The notes beneath the pieces are model-generated. The model searched no databases. It was not told the DNA's origin and saw only the letters and a list, made by a program, of their open reading frames with translations. Below, one piece after another: positions 8,510 through 16,824 of a stretch of DNA of 64,000 nt. The stretch covers positions 4,299,738 to 4,363,737 of the forward strand of contig NZ_LR593886.1 of assembly GCF_901538265.1 (NCBI RefSeq), read 5' to 3'. This DNA comes from Gemmata massiliana (GTDB lineage: Bacteria; Planctomycetota; Planctomycetia; Gemmatales; Gemmataceae). Position numbers and translations under genes: made by a program. Position 1 is the first letter of the stretch. Every line of letters starts with the position of its first letter.

Positions 8510-9244
8510 ATGGGTACGCGAATCCTGGTCGCCGGACTGTGTTTGTTACTCGTGATCGGTTGTGCGAAGCGGGGCGCGAAGAACACCGCCCCTGCAAACG
8601 ACAGCAACAATGAACAGGCCCGCGCGAACACGCCGCCGGCCGTGACACCTGTTGACAAGAAGCCCGACGAGAAGAAGGCCGGTAGCGGCGAGGGCGCTTC
8701 GAGCTGGTTGAAGGACGATCGGTTCCAGACCAAGCAGAACCCGCAGCTCCCGGTTGATAGCGGACCGGTCGGTTCAAAGCCCCCGTCCCCGATCAACATC
8801 GGGTCGGCACCGCAAGGTGGGTTCGCGGCTCCGGTGCCCGGCGTGCAACCCGGCGGAGGGGGCAAGCCGCCCGTCGCGGGCGTGCTCCAACCGGTGCCGG
8901 TCAACCCGCCGCCGATTGCGTCGGGAGGCGGAACGCCGATCGGCGCCGCGAACAAGATCGTCGCGATGGCCGATATGCGGGAAGTGTGGGTCTTCATCGA
9001 GAACGCTTCGGGCGCGAGCGGGAAGATGCCCACCGCCGCATTGACTTACGCAGCCCTTCGGGAAGCGAGTTCGCCCGCCGCGGCGCTGGTCAAGGACGGG
9101 GCCATCATCCTGACCGGTTCGACCTCGCGCGAGAGCGTGTGGGCGTTCGAGGCCCGGGCGTACTTGAACGGCGGGCTGGTGGTGAGTCAGAACGGTGTGG
9201 AAACGCTCACCGCCGCGGAACTGAAAACGCGATTGGGGAAGTAA
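8510..9244 (+). CDS. putative lipoprotein encoded inside the nuo operon
   Basis: A 244-residue protein with an N-terminal signal and lipobox (MGTRILVAGLCLLLVIGC, Cys at 18), so probably lipid-anchored and facing the periplasm. A low-complexity Pro/Gly/Ala/Lys stretch (about 25-150) is followed by a compact C-terminal domain of about 90 residues (from NKIVAMADMREVWVFIENAS). I recognise no family and no Fe-S or redox motif. The ATG at 8510 puts the signal peptide at the start; the in-frame upstream ATG at 8462 would bury it. It lies between nuoF and nuoG on the same strand. Whether it helps complex I assembly or is a passenger is unknown. Confidence 0.8.
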   Translation: MGTRILVAGLCLLLVIGCAKRGAKNTAPANDSNNEQARANTPPAVTPVDKKPDEKKAGSGEGASSWLKDDRFQTKQNPQLPVDSGPVGSKPPSPINIGSAPQGGFAAPVPGVQPGGGGKPPVAGVLQPVPVNPPPIASGGGTPIGAANKIVAMADMREVWVFIENASGASGKMPTAALTYAALREASSPAAALVKDGAIILTGSTSRESVWAFEARAYLNGGLVVSQNGVETLTAAELKTRLGK

Positions 9245-9340
9245 CGATCCCGGGACCGCGGGCGCCCGCCCGTTCTTTTTTCCGGCTCGAGACCGGTCGG
9301 GCTGGCACCTGCGGTTCTGGGAACATACGGACGACTTGCA

Positions 9341-11038
9341 ATGCCGACGGTTTACGTGAACGACAAGCCGGTCGAGATCGGCACCAAGCGGCTCAACTGC
9401 GTGCAGGCGGCGGAACTCGCCGGCGTGTTCGTGCCGCACTACTGTTGGCACGAGGCGCTGTCGGTCGTGGCGTCGTGCCGCATGTGTCTGGTCGAGGTCG
9501 GCGACCTGAAGGACGGCAAGGTCACGATGCAGCCGAAGGTGCTGCCCGGGTGCCAGACCCCGGTCAAGGACGGCACCGTTATCGTCACCGGCGAGTACGA
9601 CAAGCGCGATAAGGGATTGCCGGTTCTGCCCTACGACCCGGGCTACACGAAGGCCGCGGCGCTCGGCGATCGTGCGAAGAAGAGCCAGGCCGACACGCTC
9701 GAAGGTCTGCTCATCAACCACCCGCTCGACTGCCCGGTGTGCGACAAGGCCGGCGAGTGCAAGCTCCAGGACTTCTCGTACAAGTACGGCCGGTCCGAGT
9801 CGCGCATGGTGGACGTGAAGAACACGCCCGCGAACAAGCCGCACCTGTCGAGCAAGATTACACTGTTCACCGACCGCTGCATCATGTGTACGCGGTGCGT
9901 GCGGTTCACGCGCGAGATCTCGGGCACCGCGGAGTTGCAGGTCGTCGGCCGCGGGCACCACGAAGAGATCGACGTGTTCCCCGGCCGGCCGCTCGAAAAC
10001 AAGCTCGCCGGGAACGTCGTCGATCTGTGCCCGGTCGGGGCGCTCGGGAGCAAGGACTTCCTCTACAAGCAGCGCGTCTGGTACCTGAAGACCACCGACG
10101 GCGTGTGCAACCGGTGCTCGACCGGGTGCAGCACCTACGTGGACGCGAACAAGGACATCGTGTACCGCGTCCGGGCGCGGACCAACCCCCAGGCGCAGGG
10201 GCACTTCATCTGCGACGAGGGCCGGTACGGGTACCACCACGCGAACTCGGGCGAGCGCTTCATCCGGCCCGTGGCGAAGGTGGACGGGAAGTTCAAGCCG
10301 GTCGCGTGGAGCGCGCTGGTCCCCGAACTGAAACAGGCGTTCGCGGCGGCCGCGCAAACGAACGCGGCGGGCGTGGTCGCGGTTCTGTCGCCGTTCCTCA
10401 CGGTGGAAGAAGCGTTCCTGCTGGGGACGTACTTCAAGTCGCTCTCCCCGAACGTGCGCCTCGTACTCGGGCCGGTTCCGGTCGTGGGCGCGGACGACAC
10501 CTACCCCAAAAACGTGCGGGGCGAGCCGGTCGAACCGGTGAAGTTCACGATCCGGGCGGAAAAGGCCCCGAACCGCCTCGGTGTCGAGGAAGTGCTGAAA
10601 CAACTCCAGGGCACGGTCATCCCGTTCGCGACCGTCGCGAAGGAGTCGGTCGCCGCGATGTGGTTCAGCGGCGGGTACCCCGATAAATCGCAACTCGACG
10701 CGATCGTCCCGACCGACTGGAAGGCGCCCGCGCTGCTCGTGGCGCAGGACATCCTGCCGACGGTCGTCACCGCGTCGGCCAAGTACATCCTCCCCGGTAC
10801 CACCGGGTTCGAGAAGGACGGCACGTTCGTTAACCACGCGAACTACGTTCAGACGTTCGGCCGCGCCGCTCGCCCGCCGCAAGAAACGCGGAGCGAACTG
10901 CAACTGGCGTTCGACCTGCTCGGGCGCCGGGGACTGGTGCAGCTCGACGCGGTCCGGAAGGAACTCGCACGGGCGGTACCGTTCTTCGGCGCGCTGGCCC
11001 CGGAAACGCGCGTCGCGCTGGAAACCGCGACCGTCTGA
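9341..11038 (+). CDS. nuoG: NADH-quinone oxidoreductase subunit G (short form)
   Basis: A 565-residue Fe-S subunit of the peripheral arm. Ligands seen: [2Fe-2S] in FVPHYCWHEALSVVASCRMC with CQTPV; His/Cys cluster in HPLDCPVCDKAGECKLQD; [4Fe-4S] in CIMCTRCVRFTREI with the distal VVDLCPVGAL; and a further Cys set in DGVCNRCSTGCSTYV. The molybdopterin-enzyme-like C-terminal region is shorter than in many NuoG proteins of about 680-900 residues. This appears to be a real shorter form, because the frame is intact and ends cleanly 49 bp before nuoH. Confidence 0.95.
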   Translation: MPTVYVNDKPVEIGTKRLNCVQAAELAGVFVPHYCWHEALSVVASCRMCLVEVGDLKDGKVTMQPKVLPGCQTPVKDGTVIVTGEYDKRDKGLPVLPYDPGYTKAAALGDRAKKSQADTLEGLLINHPLDCPVCDKAGECKLQDFSYKYGRSESRMVDVKNTPANKPHLSSKITLFTDRCIMCTRCVRFTREISGTAELQVVGRGHHEEIDVFPGRPLENKLAGNVVDLCPVGALGSKDFLYKQRVWYLKTTDGVCNRCSTGCSTYVDANKDIVYRVRARTNPQAQGHFICDEGRYGYHHANSGERFIRPVAKVDGKFKPVAWSALVPELKQAFAAAAQTNAAGVVAVLSPFLTVEEAFLLGTYFKSLSPNVRLVLGPVPVVGADDTYPKNVRGEPVEPVKFTIRAEKAPNRLGVEEVLKQLQGTVIPFATVAKESVAAMWFSGGYPDKSQLDAIVPTDWKAPALLVAQDILPTVVTASAKYILPGTTGFEKDGTFVNHANYVQTFGRAARPPQETRSELQLAFDLLGRRGLVQLDAVRKELARAVPFFGALAPETRVALETATV

Positions 11039-11087
11039 GTCGCGCCGCTCCGAGAGACATTGCCGACGAACCCACACGACGAGAGCC

Positions 11088-12329
11088 ATGCCGACCTTTG
11101 ACCCCATGATTACCGCGATCCTCATCGTCGGCCTCATCGCCGGCGTGTTGAGCGTGTGCGGGTACCTCACGCTCGGCGAGCGCAAGATCTCGGCCTGGAT
11201 GCAGGACCGCGTGGGGCCGAATCGCGTCGGCCCCGGCGGGTTGCTCCAACCGCTCGCGGACGGCGGGAAGTTCTTCCTGAAGGAAGAAGTGATCCCGAGT
11301 CACGTCGATCGGGTCTTTTACCTGCTCGCGCCCGCGGTCGCGGTGGGTACGGCTCTCATGGCACTGGCTATCGTGCCGTTCGGGGCGACGACACCCGCTC
11401 CGGACGCGGTCGTGGCGACGGAACCGGGTGCCGTGGCGACGTTCGAGGCGCAACAGAAGGCCTACGCGGACAGCTTCAACTTCGTACTCGCGCCGGGGTT
11501 GGATATCGGCGTCCTGTACATCTTCGCGCTCGGCTCACTGGCGGTATACGGCGTCATCCTGGCCGGGTGGAGCGCGAACAACAAGTATTCGCTGCTCGGC
11601 TCGCTGCGGTCCTCCGCGCAGATCGTGAGTTACGAGATCCCGCTCGGGATGTCGGTACTCGGCGTGTTCATTGTGGTCGGCTCGTTGAACCCCGAGAAGA
11701 TTATCGCGTGGCAACTGTCGCACGGGTGGTTCATTCTGTTCCAGCCGCTCGCGCTCCTGCTGTTCATGGTGAGCACTTACGCGGAAAGCAGCCGGTTGCC
11801 GTTCGACTTGCCGGAAGCGGAGCAGGAACTCGTCGGCGGGTACCACACCGAGTACAGCTCGCTGAAGCTCGGGCTGATGCTGCTGACCGAGTACATCCAC
11901 CTCGTCACCGCGAGCTTCATGCTGTCGGTGCTGTTCCTCGGCGGGTGGAGCCTGTTCGGGCTGGAGTCGCTCATTACGAACCCGATCCTCGGGGCGGTTG
12001 TGAAGTTGCTCGTGTTGAGCGGGAAGATGGTCGCACTGTGCATCTTCGCCCAGTTCGTGCGCTGGACCATTCCCCGGTTCCGCTTCGACCAGCTCATGAA
12101 CCTCGCGTGGAAGGTGATGATCCCGCTCGCGCTGCTGAACCTGCTCGCGGTGATGATCGTGAAGCAGTTCGGCGTCACGCTGATCGTTCTCGCGGGGGTG
12201 AGCTTGGTGCTGTTCGTCGGCGCGGGGGTGCTGGGGGCGCGGACACGCGGCACGATTACGAACCCCAAGCGCGCGGTCAAGAAGCTCCCGCCGGGCCTCC
12301 CCGCGGGCGTCACATACGCGGGCAAATAA
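11088..12329 (+). CDS. nuoH: NADH-quinone oxidoreductase subunit H
   Basis: A 413-residue membrane subunit linking the quinone site to the pump arm. Conserved loops are present: YLTLGERKISAWMQDRVGPN with RVGPGGLLQPLADGGKFFLK, the charged SRLPFDLPEAEQELVGGYHT with EYSSLKLGLM, and WTIPRFRFDQLMNLAWK. About eight to nine hydrophobic segments are visible. The loop after the second helix (GATTPAPDAVVATEPGAVAT) is longer than usual. GAGAGCC precedes the ATG. Confidence 0.96.
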   Translation: MPTFDPMITAILIVGLIAGVLSVCGYLTLGERKISAWMQDRVGPNRVGPGGLLQPLADGGKFFLKEEVIPSHVDRVFYLLAPAVAVGTALMALAIVPFGATTPAPDAVVATEPGAVATFEAQQKAYADSFNFVLAPGLDIGVLYIFALGSLAVYGVILAGWSANNKYSLLGSLRSSAQIVSYEIPLGMSVLGVFIVVGSLNPEKIIAWQLSHGWFILFQPLALLLFMVSTYAESSRLPFDLPEAEQELVGGYHTEYSSLKLGLMLLTEYIHLVTASFMLSVLFLGGWSLFGLESLITNPILGAVVKLLVLSGKMVALCIFAQFVRWTIPRFRFDQLMNLAWKVMIPLALLNLLAVMIVKQFGVTLIVLAGVSLVLFVGAGVLGARTRGTITNPKRAVKKLPPGLPAGVTYAGK

Positions 12330-12396
12330 TCGGTGTCGCGGTTCGGGCCATCGTCCGAACCGCGATCAGTTGGAAACAGCGAGTACCGGTGGTCTC

Positions 12397-12966
12397 ATGC
12401 CAATTACCGAATCCGACGTGTCGTGGGTGGAAGAGTCGAAGCTGGGGCTGTGGGAGCAGCTCTACATCCCCGCGCTCATCGACGGGCTGAAGACCACGCT
12501 CGGGCACATGGTCGGTCGGAAGATCACCGAACAGTACCCGGAACAAGAACCCAAGATGCCGCTGAACTACCGCGGCGTTCACCGGCTCAACCGGGACGAA
12601 GCGGGCCGCGTGAAGTGCGTGGCGTGCTACATGTGCGCGACCGCGTGCCCGGCCCACTGCATCGACATCGTGGCCGCGCCCGCCCCGACCGAGTGGCAGA
12701 AGGACGGGCGCGAGAAGTACCCGGAAACGTTCGTCATCGACGAACTGCGGTGCATCTACTGCGGCATGTGCGAAGAGGCGTGCCCGGTGGACGCGATCGA
12801 ACTCACGACGCTCTACGACCTGACCGGTCTGAGCCGCGAACAGATGGTGTTCGACAAGGAAAAGCTCCTGAGCGTGTTCGACACCACGACCAAAGCCGGG
12901 ACCGACCCGGTCCGCACGCAGTCCGGTAAACTCGGCCCCGCGAGCGAGCCGCCCCCGGGCCACTAG
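12397..12966 (+). CDS. nuoI: NADH-quinone oxidoreductase subunit I
   Basis: A 189-residue 8Fe ferredoxin-like subunit. Two [4Fe-4S] motifs are seen: CVACYMCATACPAHCI and CIYCGMCEEACPVDAI, each Cys-x2-Cys-x2-Cys-x3-Cys. They carry clusters N6a and N6b, which relay electrons to NuoB. The ATG at 12397 (MPITESDVSWVEESK) is preferred; an in-frame TTG at 12370 would add nine residues. Both ends look complete. Confidence 0.95.
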   Translation: MPITESDVSWVEESKLGLWEQLYIPALIDGLKTTLGHMVGRKITEQYPEQEPKMPLNYRGVHRLNRDEAGRVKCVACYMCATACPAHCIDIVAAPAPTEWQKDGREKYPETFVIDELRCIYCGMCEEACPVDAIELTTLYDLTGLSREQMVFDKEKLLSVFDTTTKAGTDPVRTQSGKLGPASEPPPGH

Positions 12967-13090
12967 TCGAGCGGCCGGTGTGGGCCGGCCGGGGAAGTGT
13001 GGTGCGGGGACCGCGGTCGGCTCACACCGACCGTTCGCCGGAAACAGCGCTGCCGCATCGCGCTCGCCTTATATACCATCGTCGTCTCGC

Positions 13091-13108
13091 TTGTGACAAC
13101 CTTCACGA
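13091..13108. promoter_or_regulatory. CRP/FNR-like half-palindrome just before nuoJ
   Basis: TTGTGA-CAACCT-TCACGA matches the site at 3315-3332 closely: CTTGTGA, CCTTCAC and AAG are shared in register. It ends 7 nt before the nuoJ ATG, which is closer than a usual activator site, so it could instead mark an internal repressor site or be chance similarity. Confidence 0.3.
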
Positions 13109-13115
13109 AGTCCGC

Positions 13116-14339
13116 ATGAACCTGTTCGCGCTTTCACCGACGCAGGAAGCCGGCGGGCAAATCGCCCTGGCCGCCGTGCTCGGCGTCGTCGGGTTCTACT
13201 TCCTGCTCCCGCGCCCGCGCGGGCGGTTCGTACCGGGGGGGATCGCGGCCCTGGTCGCGTCCGCCGCGGTCTTCGGCGCGTGGGTGTTCGCCACGTTCGG
13301 CCGGCCGCTCCCGGACGTCATCGGGACCGCGCTGTTCGTGCTGTTCTCGGCCGGGGCGCTCGTCTTCGGGGCGGTCCTCGTGGCCCAGAAGAACCCGGCA
13401 CGCGGGGCCATCGCGTTCGCGTTCGTCGTCCTCAGCACGTGCGGGCTGTTCCTGCTGCTCGCGGCTCCGTTCCTGATGGCCGCGACGATCATCATCTACG
13501 CCGGCGCGATCATCGTGACGTTCCTTTTCGTGCTGATGCTGTCGCACGCAGACGGGGTGTCGGACGAGAACGACCGCAGCCGCGAGCCGCTCTACGGTGG
13601 GTTCGCCGGGTTCGCGTTCGTCGGGCTCGTGCTGTTCACGCTTTACCAGACGGCCCAGACCTCGAAGTCGGACGGGGCCAGCGATTCGCAGTCGCACTTG
13701 CTCGCTCCGGTCGTGACCGCGGAAGAGCGCAAGATTCTTTCGGACGTCGCAACGCGACTCGAAGAGGCGGAGAAAACCCTCGACGGCGACGCCGGTACTC
13801 GTGGGGCCGTGCTCGATCGACTAGAAGCCTTTGAAAAGGTCTACCCGCCGATCAAAAACGACCTGTCGCGGGTGGTGGGCGGGACGTATTCGCCCGACGG
13901 TACCCCGGGGCGCAACTTCCAGGACATCGAACTCGCGGGCAACGAGCGGAACGGTTCGATGCACGATCGGCTCGTACAGTTCCGTGGGCAGCCGAACGGC
14001 GATAACTCGACCCTGTTTCGTGCGGATGAGCAGGCTCGGGGCGGTGTTAAGCGGGCCGCGAGCGTTCGCGAGACCAGCGCGAAGACGTTCCGGATCGTTC
14101 GGCGCCTGATGAGCGACGAGAAGCCGGACCCGGCCGGAGCGCGGGCCGCGGTGCGGGAACTGCGGGACGAGGTCGTGCTCCTCCGCGGGGCCGGCGAGCT
14201 CCCCGCGAACAACGTCCGGGGGCTGGGCTTCGTGCTGTACTCCGAACACCTGTTGGCGATCGAACTGGCGGGCACCCTGTTGCTCGTCGCCGTCATCGGC
14301 GCGGTCGCGGTCACGCACCGGAAGGGAGTCGCCAAGTGA
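13116..14339 (+). CDS. nuoJ: NADH-quinone oxidoreductase subunit J with large insertion
   Basis: A 407-residue membrane subunit, about twice the usual 165-200. The N-terminal part (1-185) has the normal NuoJ helices, including the conserved AATIIIYAGAIIVTFLFVLM. The C-terminal part (from about 366) has the last conserved helix, SEHLLAIELAGTLLLVAVIG. Between them lies a hydrophilic insert of about 180 residues (from QTAQTSKSDGAS to NVRG), rich in charged helices. Downstream genes overlap (nuoK by 4 bp), so this is one intact gene. The ATG at 13116 gives the normal start MNLFALSPTQEAGG. The insert is predicted to protrude from one membrane face between the last two helices. Confidence 0.93.
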   Translation: MNLFALSPTQEAGGQIALAAVLGVVGFYFLLPRPRGRFVPGGIAALVASAAVFGAWVFATFGRPLPDVIGTALFVLFSAGALVFGAVLVAQKNPARGAIAFAFVVLSTCGLFLLLAAPFLMAATIIIYAGAIIVTFLFVLMLSHADGVSDENDRSREPLYGGFAGFAFVGLVLFTLYQTAQTSKSDGASDSQSHLLAPVVTAEERKILSDVATRLEEAEKTLDGDAGTRGAVLDRLEAFEKVYPPIKNDLSRVVGGTYSPDGTPGRNFQDIELAGNERNGSMHDRLVQFRGQPNGDNSTLFRADEQARGGVKRAASVRETSAKTFRIVRRLMSDEKPDPAGARAAVRELRDEVVLLRGAGELPANNVRGLGFVLYSEHLLAIELAGTLLLVAVIGAVAVTHRKGVAK

Positions 14340-14761
14340 TCCTCACGCTCTGGCACTTCCTCGCGGTCGCCGCCGCACTCTTCGGCATCGGGCTGGTCGG
14401 GTTCCTCACCCGGCGCAACCTCATCACGATGTTCTTGTGCGCCGAAATGATGCTCCAGGGCGTCGCGATCAACTTCGTCGCGTTCGCCCGGTACCACGGG
14501 AACCTACAAGGACAGGTGTTCGTGCTGTTCATTCTGGCGGTCGCCGCGTGCGAGGCCGGGGTCGCACTGGCACTATTCGTGAGCCTGTACCGGCGCCGGC
14601 GCTCGCTCGACGTGTCCGACTGGCAGGAACTGCGAGAACTCGGCATCCCGGCGGCCGTGGACGAGGAACCGCTCGAACAGGCCCCGGTGGAACCGGAACC
14701 GACGCTCACGCCGGCCGGTGCGCGGCCCCAACCGATCGCGGAGGAGGCCGTCCGTGTCTGA
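14336..14761 (+). CDS. nuoK: NADH-quinone oxidoreductase subunit K with C-terminal extension
   Basis: A 141-residue three-helix membrane subunit starting at GTG in the GTGA overlap with the nuoJ stop. Conserved features are GLVGFLTRRNLITMFLCAEM with the membrane Glu, and FILAVAACEAGVALALFVSL with the second Glu; both are needed for proton transfer in the family. The usual length is about 100, so the last 40 residues (acidic, Pro-rich, from DVSDWQELRELG) are an extension. The end overlaps nuoL by 8 bp. Confidence 0.94.
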   Translation: MILTLWHFLAVAAALFGIGLVGFLTRRNLITMFLCAEMMLQGVAINFVAFARYHGNLQGQVFVLFILAVAACEAGVALALFVSLYRRRRSLDVSDWQELRELGIPAAVDEEPLEQAPVEPEPTLTPAGARPQPIAEEAVRV

Positions 14762-16715
14762 TCCGATCACGCTTGCGCTCGTCGTTCTCGCGCTGCCGCT
14801 CAGCGCGAGTCTGCTGGCGATGCTGTTCGCGTACATTTCGCCCCTGAAGAAACTGGCCCACGTTCCATTGATCCTCGCGTGCGCGAGCGCGGCTGTCGTT
14901 GCGATGCTGTTGCTCGTGCAGGTGATGGACCTCGGCAACGGGCGCAAGATTTCCGAGCCGATTACGTGGTTCGCCGCGGGGCACTTGCAGATCCGGTTTA
15001 CTCTGACGGTGGACGCGCTCTCGTCGATCATGTTGGCGATGATTACGTTCATCGCGACGTGGATCGCGATTTTTGCCGGTGGCTACATGCACGGCGACAA
15101 GGGCTTCCCGCGGTTCTTCGCGGTAATGGCCCTGTTCGTCTTCAGTATGTGCGGGCTGGTGCTCGCGAACAACTTCCTGCTTCTGGTAGCGTTCTGGGAA
15201 GGGGTCGGTGTCTGCTCGTACTTGCTTGTCGGGTACTATTTCGAGAAGCCGTCGGCCGCGGCTGCGGCTCGGAAAGCGTTCCTCTACACGCGCCTCGGCG
15301 ACACCGGGTTCCTGCTCGGCATCTTCCTGTTGTGGAAGCTCGGCGGGTGGAACACCGACCTGAACCTACTGTTCGATCACATTCAGAAGTACCCGCCGGA
15401 CCAGGGTTCGCTGACGCTCGCGTGCCTGTTGCTGTTCTGCGGTGCGGTGGGCAAGAGCGCCCAGTTCCCGCTCTACGTCTGGTTGCCGGACGCGATGGAA
15501 GGCCCGACGCCGGTCTCCGCGCTCATCCACGCGGCCACGATGGTTACCGCGGGCGTGTACCTGCTCGCCCGGTGCGCGCCGCTGTTCGCGCTGGCGCCCG
15601 ACGCCCAGATCGTCGTTTCGTGGATCGGTGGCATTACGGCAATCCTGGCGGCGTTCATCGCGCTCGCTCAGACCGACCTTAAGCGTGTGCTCGCGTACTC
15701 CACGGTGAGCCAGCTCGGGTTCATGTTCCTCGCTCTCGGAACCAGTGGCACGATCAGCCCGGCGTTCGCGGTCGGGGCGGCGATGTTCCACCTGTTCACG
15801 CACGCATTCTTCAAGGCGCTGCTGTTCCTCGCTTCCGGGAGCGTGATGCACGCGATGGGCGGGGTGATCGACGTGCGTCAGTTCGGCGGGTTGCGGAAGG
15901 TGCTACCGACCACGCACCTCACCTTCCTGTGCGGCGCTGCGGCGCTCGCAGGAGTTCCGCTCCTGTCCGGCTTTTGGAGTAAGGATCTCATCCTGGAATC
16001 GCTCACGGCCGCGAGCGAATCGAGCAGCCCCTACACTGCGGGTTACTTCACGCTCCTCCTGGTGGCGTGTGTGACCGCGTTCCTGACGGCGTTCTACACG
16101 TTCCGCGCGTACTTCCTCACGTTCTGGGGGCCGGAACGCATCCCGCACGAGGCCGGGCACCACGCGCACGAGTCGCCAGCTACCATGACGATTCCGCTCA
16201 TCGTGCTCGCGGTGGGGGCCCTGTTCGTGGGTGTGGTGGTGGAGCCGTTCACGCACTGGTTCAGTGATTTCCTCAGCGGCACCCCGTCGCTCGGCCAGAC
16301 GCGCGGGTTGACTCCGGCGAAAGAGGTCGAGCACCATTTTAACTGGGTTATCGCGGGCGTCAGTGCAGTTCTGGCGCTGGGCGGGATCGCTCTCGCCTTC
16401 GCACTTTACCGCAAGGGCGGCGCGGAGAAGGCTCCCCTGGGGATGGGGCCGGTGTTCGATCTGTCGCGGAACAAACTGTTCGTCGACGAGATCTACGGCG
16501 CGCTGTTCGTGAAGCCGGCAGAAGTGTTGGCGTTCCTGGCCCGCGTGTTCGACGGGTTCCTCGACGGACTCGCCCGGCTGATCTCCGCGGTCCCGCAGTT
16601 CGTCGGGAGCTGGGTCCGCCCGATCCAGAACGGGCTGGTCCAGTTCTACGCCCTGTCGATGGCGCTGGGTGTCGCCGTGTTCCTGACGTTCGTTGTGTTC
16701 CGCGTCACCAGATAA
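14754..16715 (+). CDS. nuoL: NADH-quinone oxidoreductase subunit L
   Basis: A 653-residue antiporter-like pump subunit with about 15 hydrophobic segments. Conserved signatures are LLVAFWEGVGVCSYLLVGYY, KSAQFPLYVWLPDAMEGPTP with VSALIHAATMVTAGVYLL, the discontinuous-helix region KRVLAYSTVSQLGFMFLALG and FKALLFLASGSVMHAMGG. The GTG at 14754 (MSDPITLALVVLALP) is chosen by the overlap with nuoK. The C-terminal part fits the long lateral helix and final anchor. Confidence 0.95.
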   Translation: MSDPITLALVVLALPLSASLLAMLFAYISPLKKLAHVPLILACASAAVVAMLLLVQVMDLGNGRKISEPITWFAAGHLQIRFTLTVDALSSIMLAMITFIATWIAIFAGGYMHGDKGFPRFFAVMALFVFSMCGLVLANNFLLLVAFWEGVGVCSYLLVGYYFEKPSAAAAARKAFLYTRLGDTGFLLGIFLLWKLGGWNTDLNLLFDHIQKYPPDQGSLTLACLLLFCGAVGKSAQFPLYVWLPDAMEGPTPVSALIHAATMVTAGVYLLARCAPLFALAPDAQIVVSWIGGITAILAAFIALAQTDLKRVLAYSTVSQLGFMFLALGTSGTISPAFAVGAAMFHLFTHAFFKALLFLASGSVMHAMGGVIDVRQFGGLRKVLPTTHLTFLCGAAALAGVPLLSGFWSKDLILESLTAASESSSPYTAGYFTLLLVACVTAFLTAFYTFRAYFLTFWGPERIPHEAGHHAHESPATMTIPLIVLAVGALFVGVVVEPFTHWFSDFLSGTPSLGQTRGLTPAKEVEHHFNWVIAGVSAVLALGGIALAFALYRKGGAEKAPLGMGPVFDLSRNKLFVDEIYGALFVKPAEVLAFLARVFDGFLDGLARLISAVPQFVGSWVRPIQNGLVQFYALSMALGVAVFLTFVVFRVTR

Positions 16716-16824
16716 AAACTGCCCGGGGTTCGGGGCGAAGTGAACCCGGCGAACGGGACGCGATCCCGGCGCAGAAGACTTGCCCCTAACGGAAGCCCGG
16801 AAGTCGGAGCTTGGAACTAACGAA

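Noticed and set aside
8774-11185. Long minus-strand open frame opposite nuoG
   Set aside because: Antisense shadow of a high-GC gene: Arg/Glu-rich, no family motif, and nuoG on the other strand has full Fe-S motifs.
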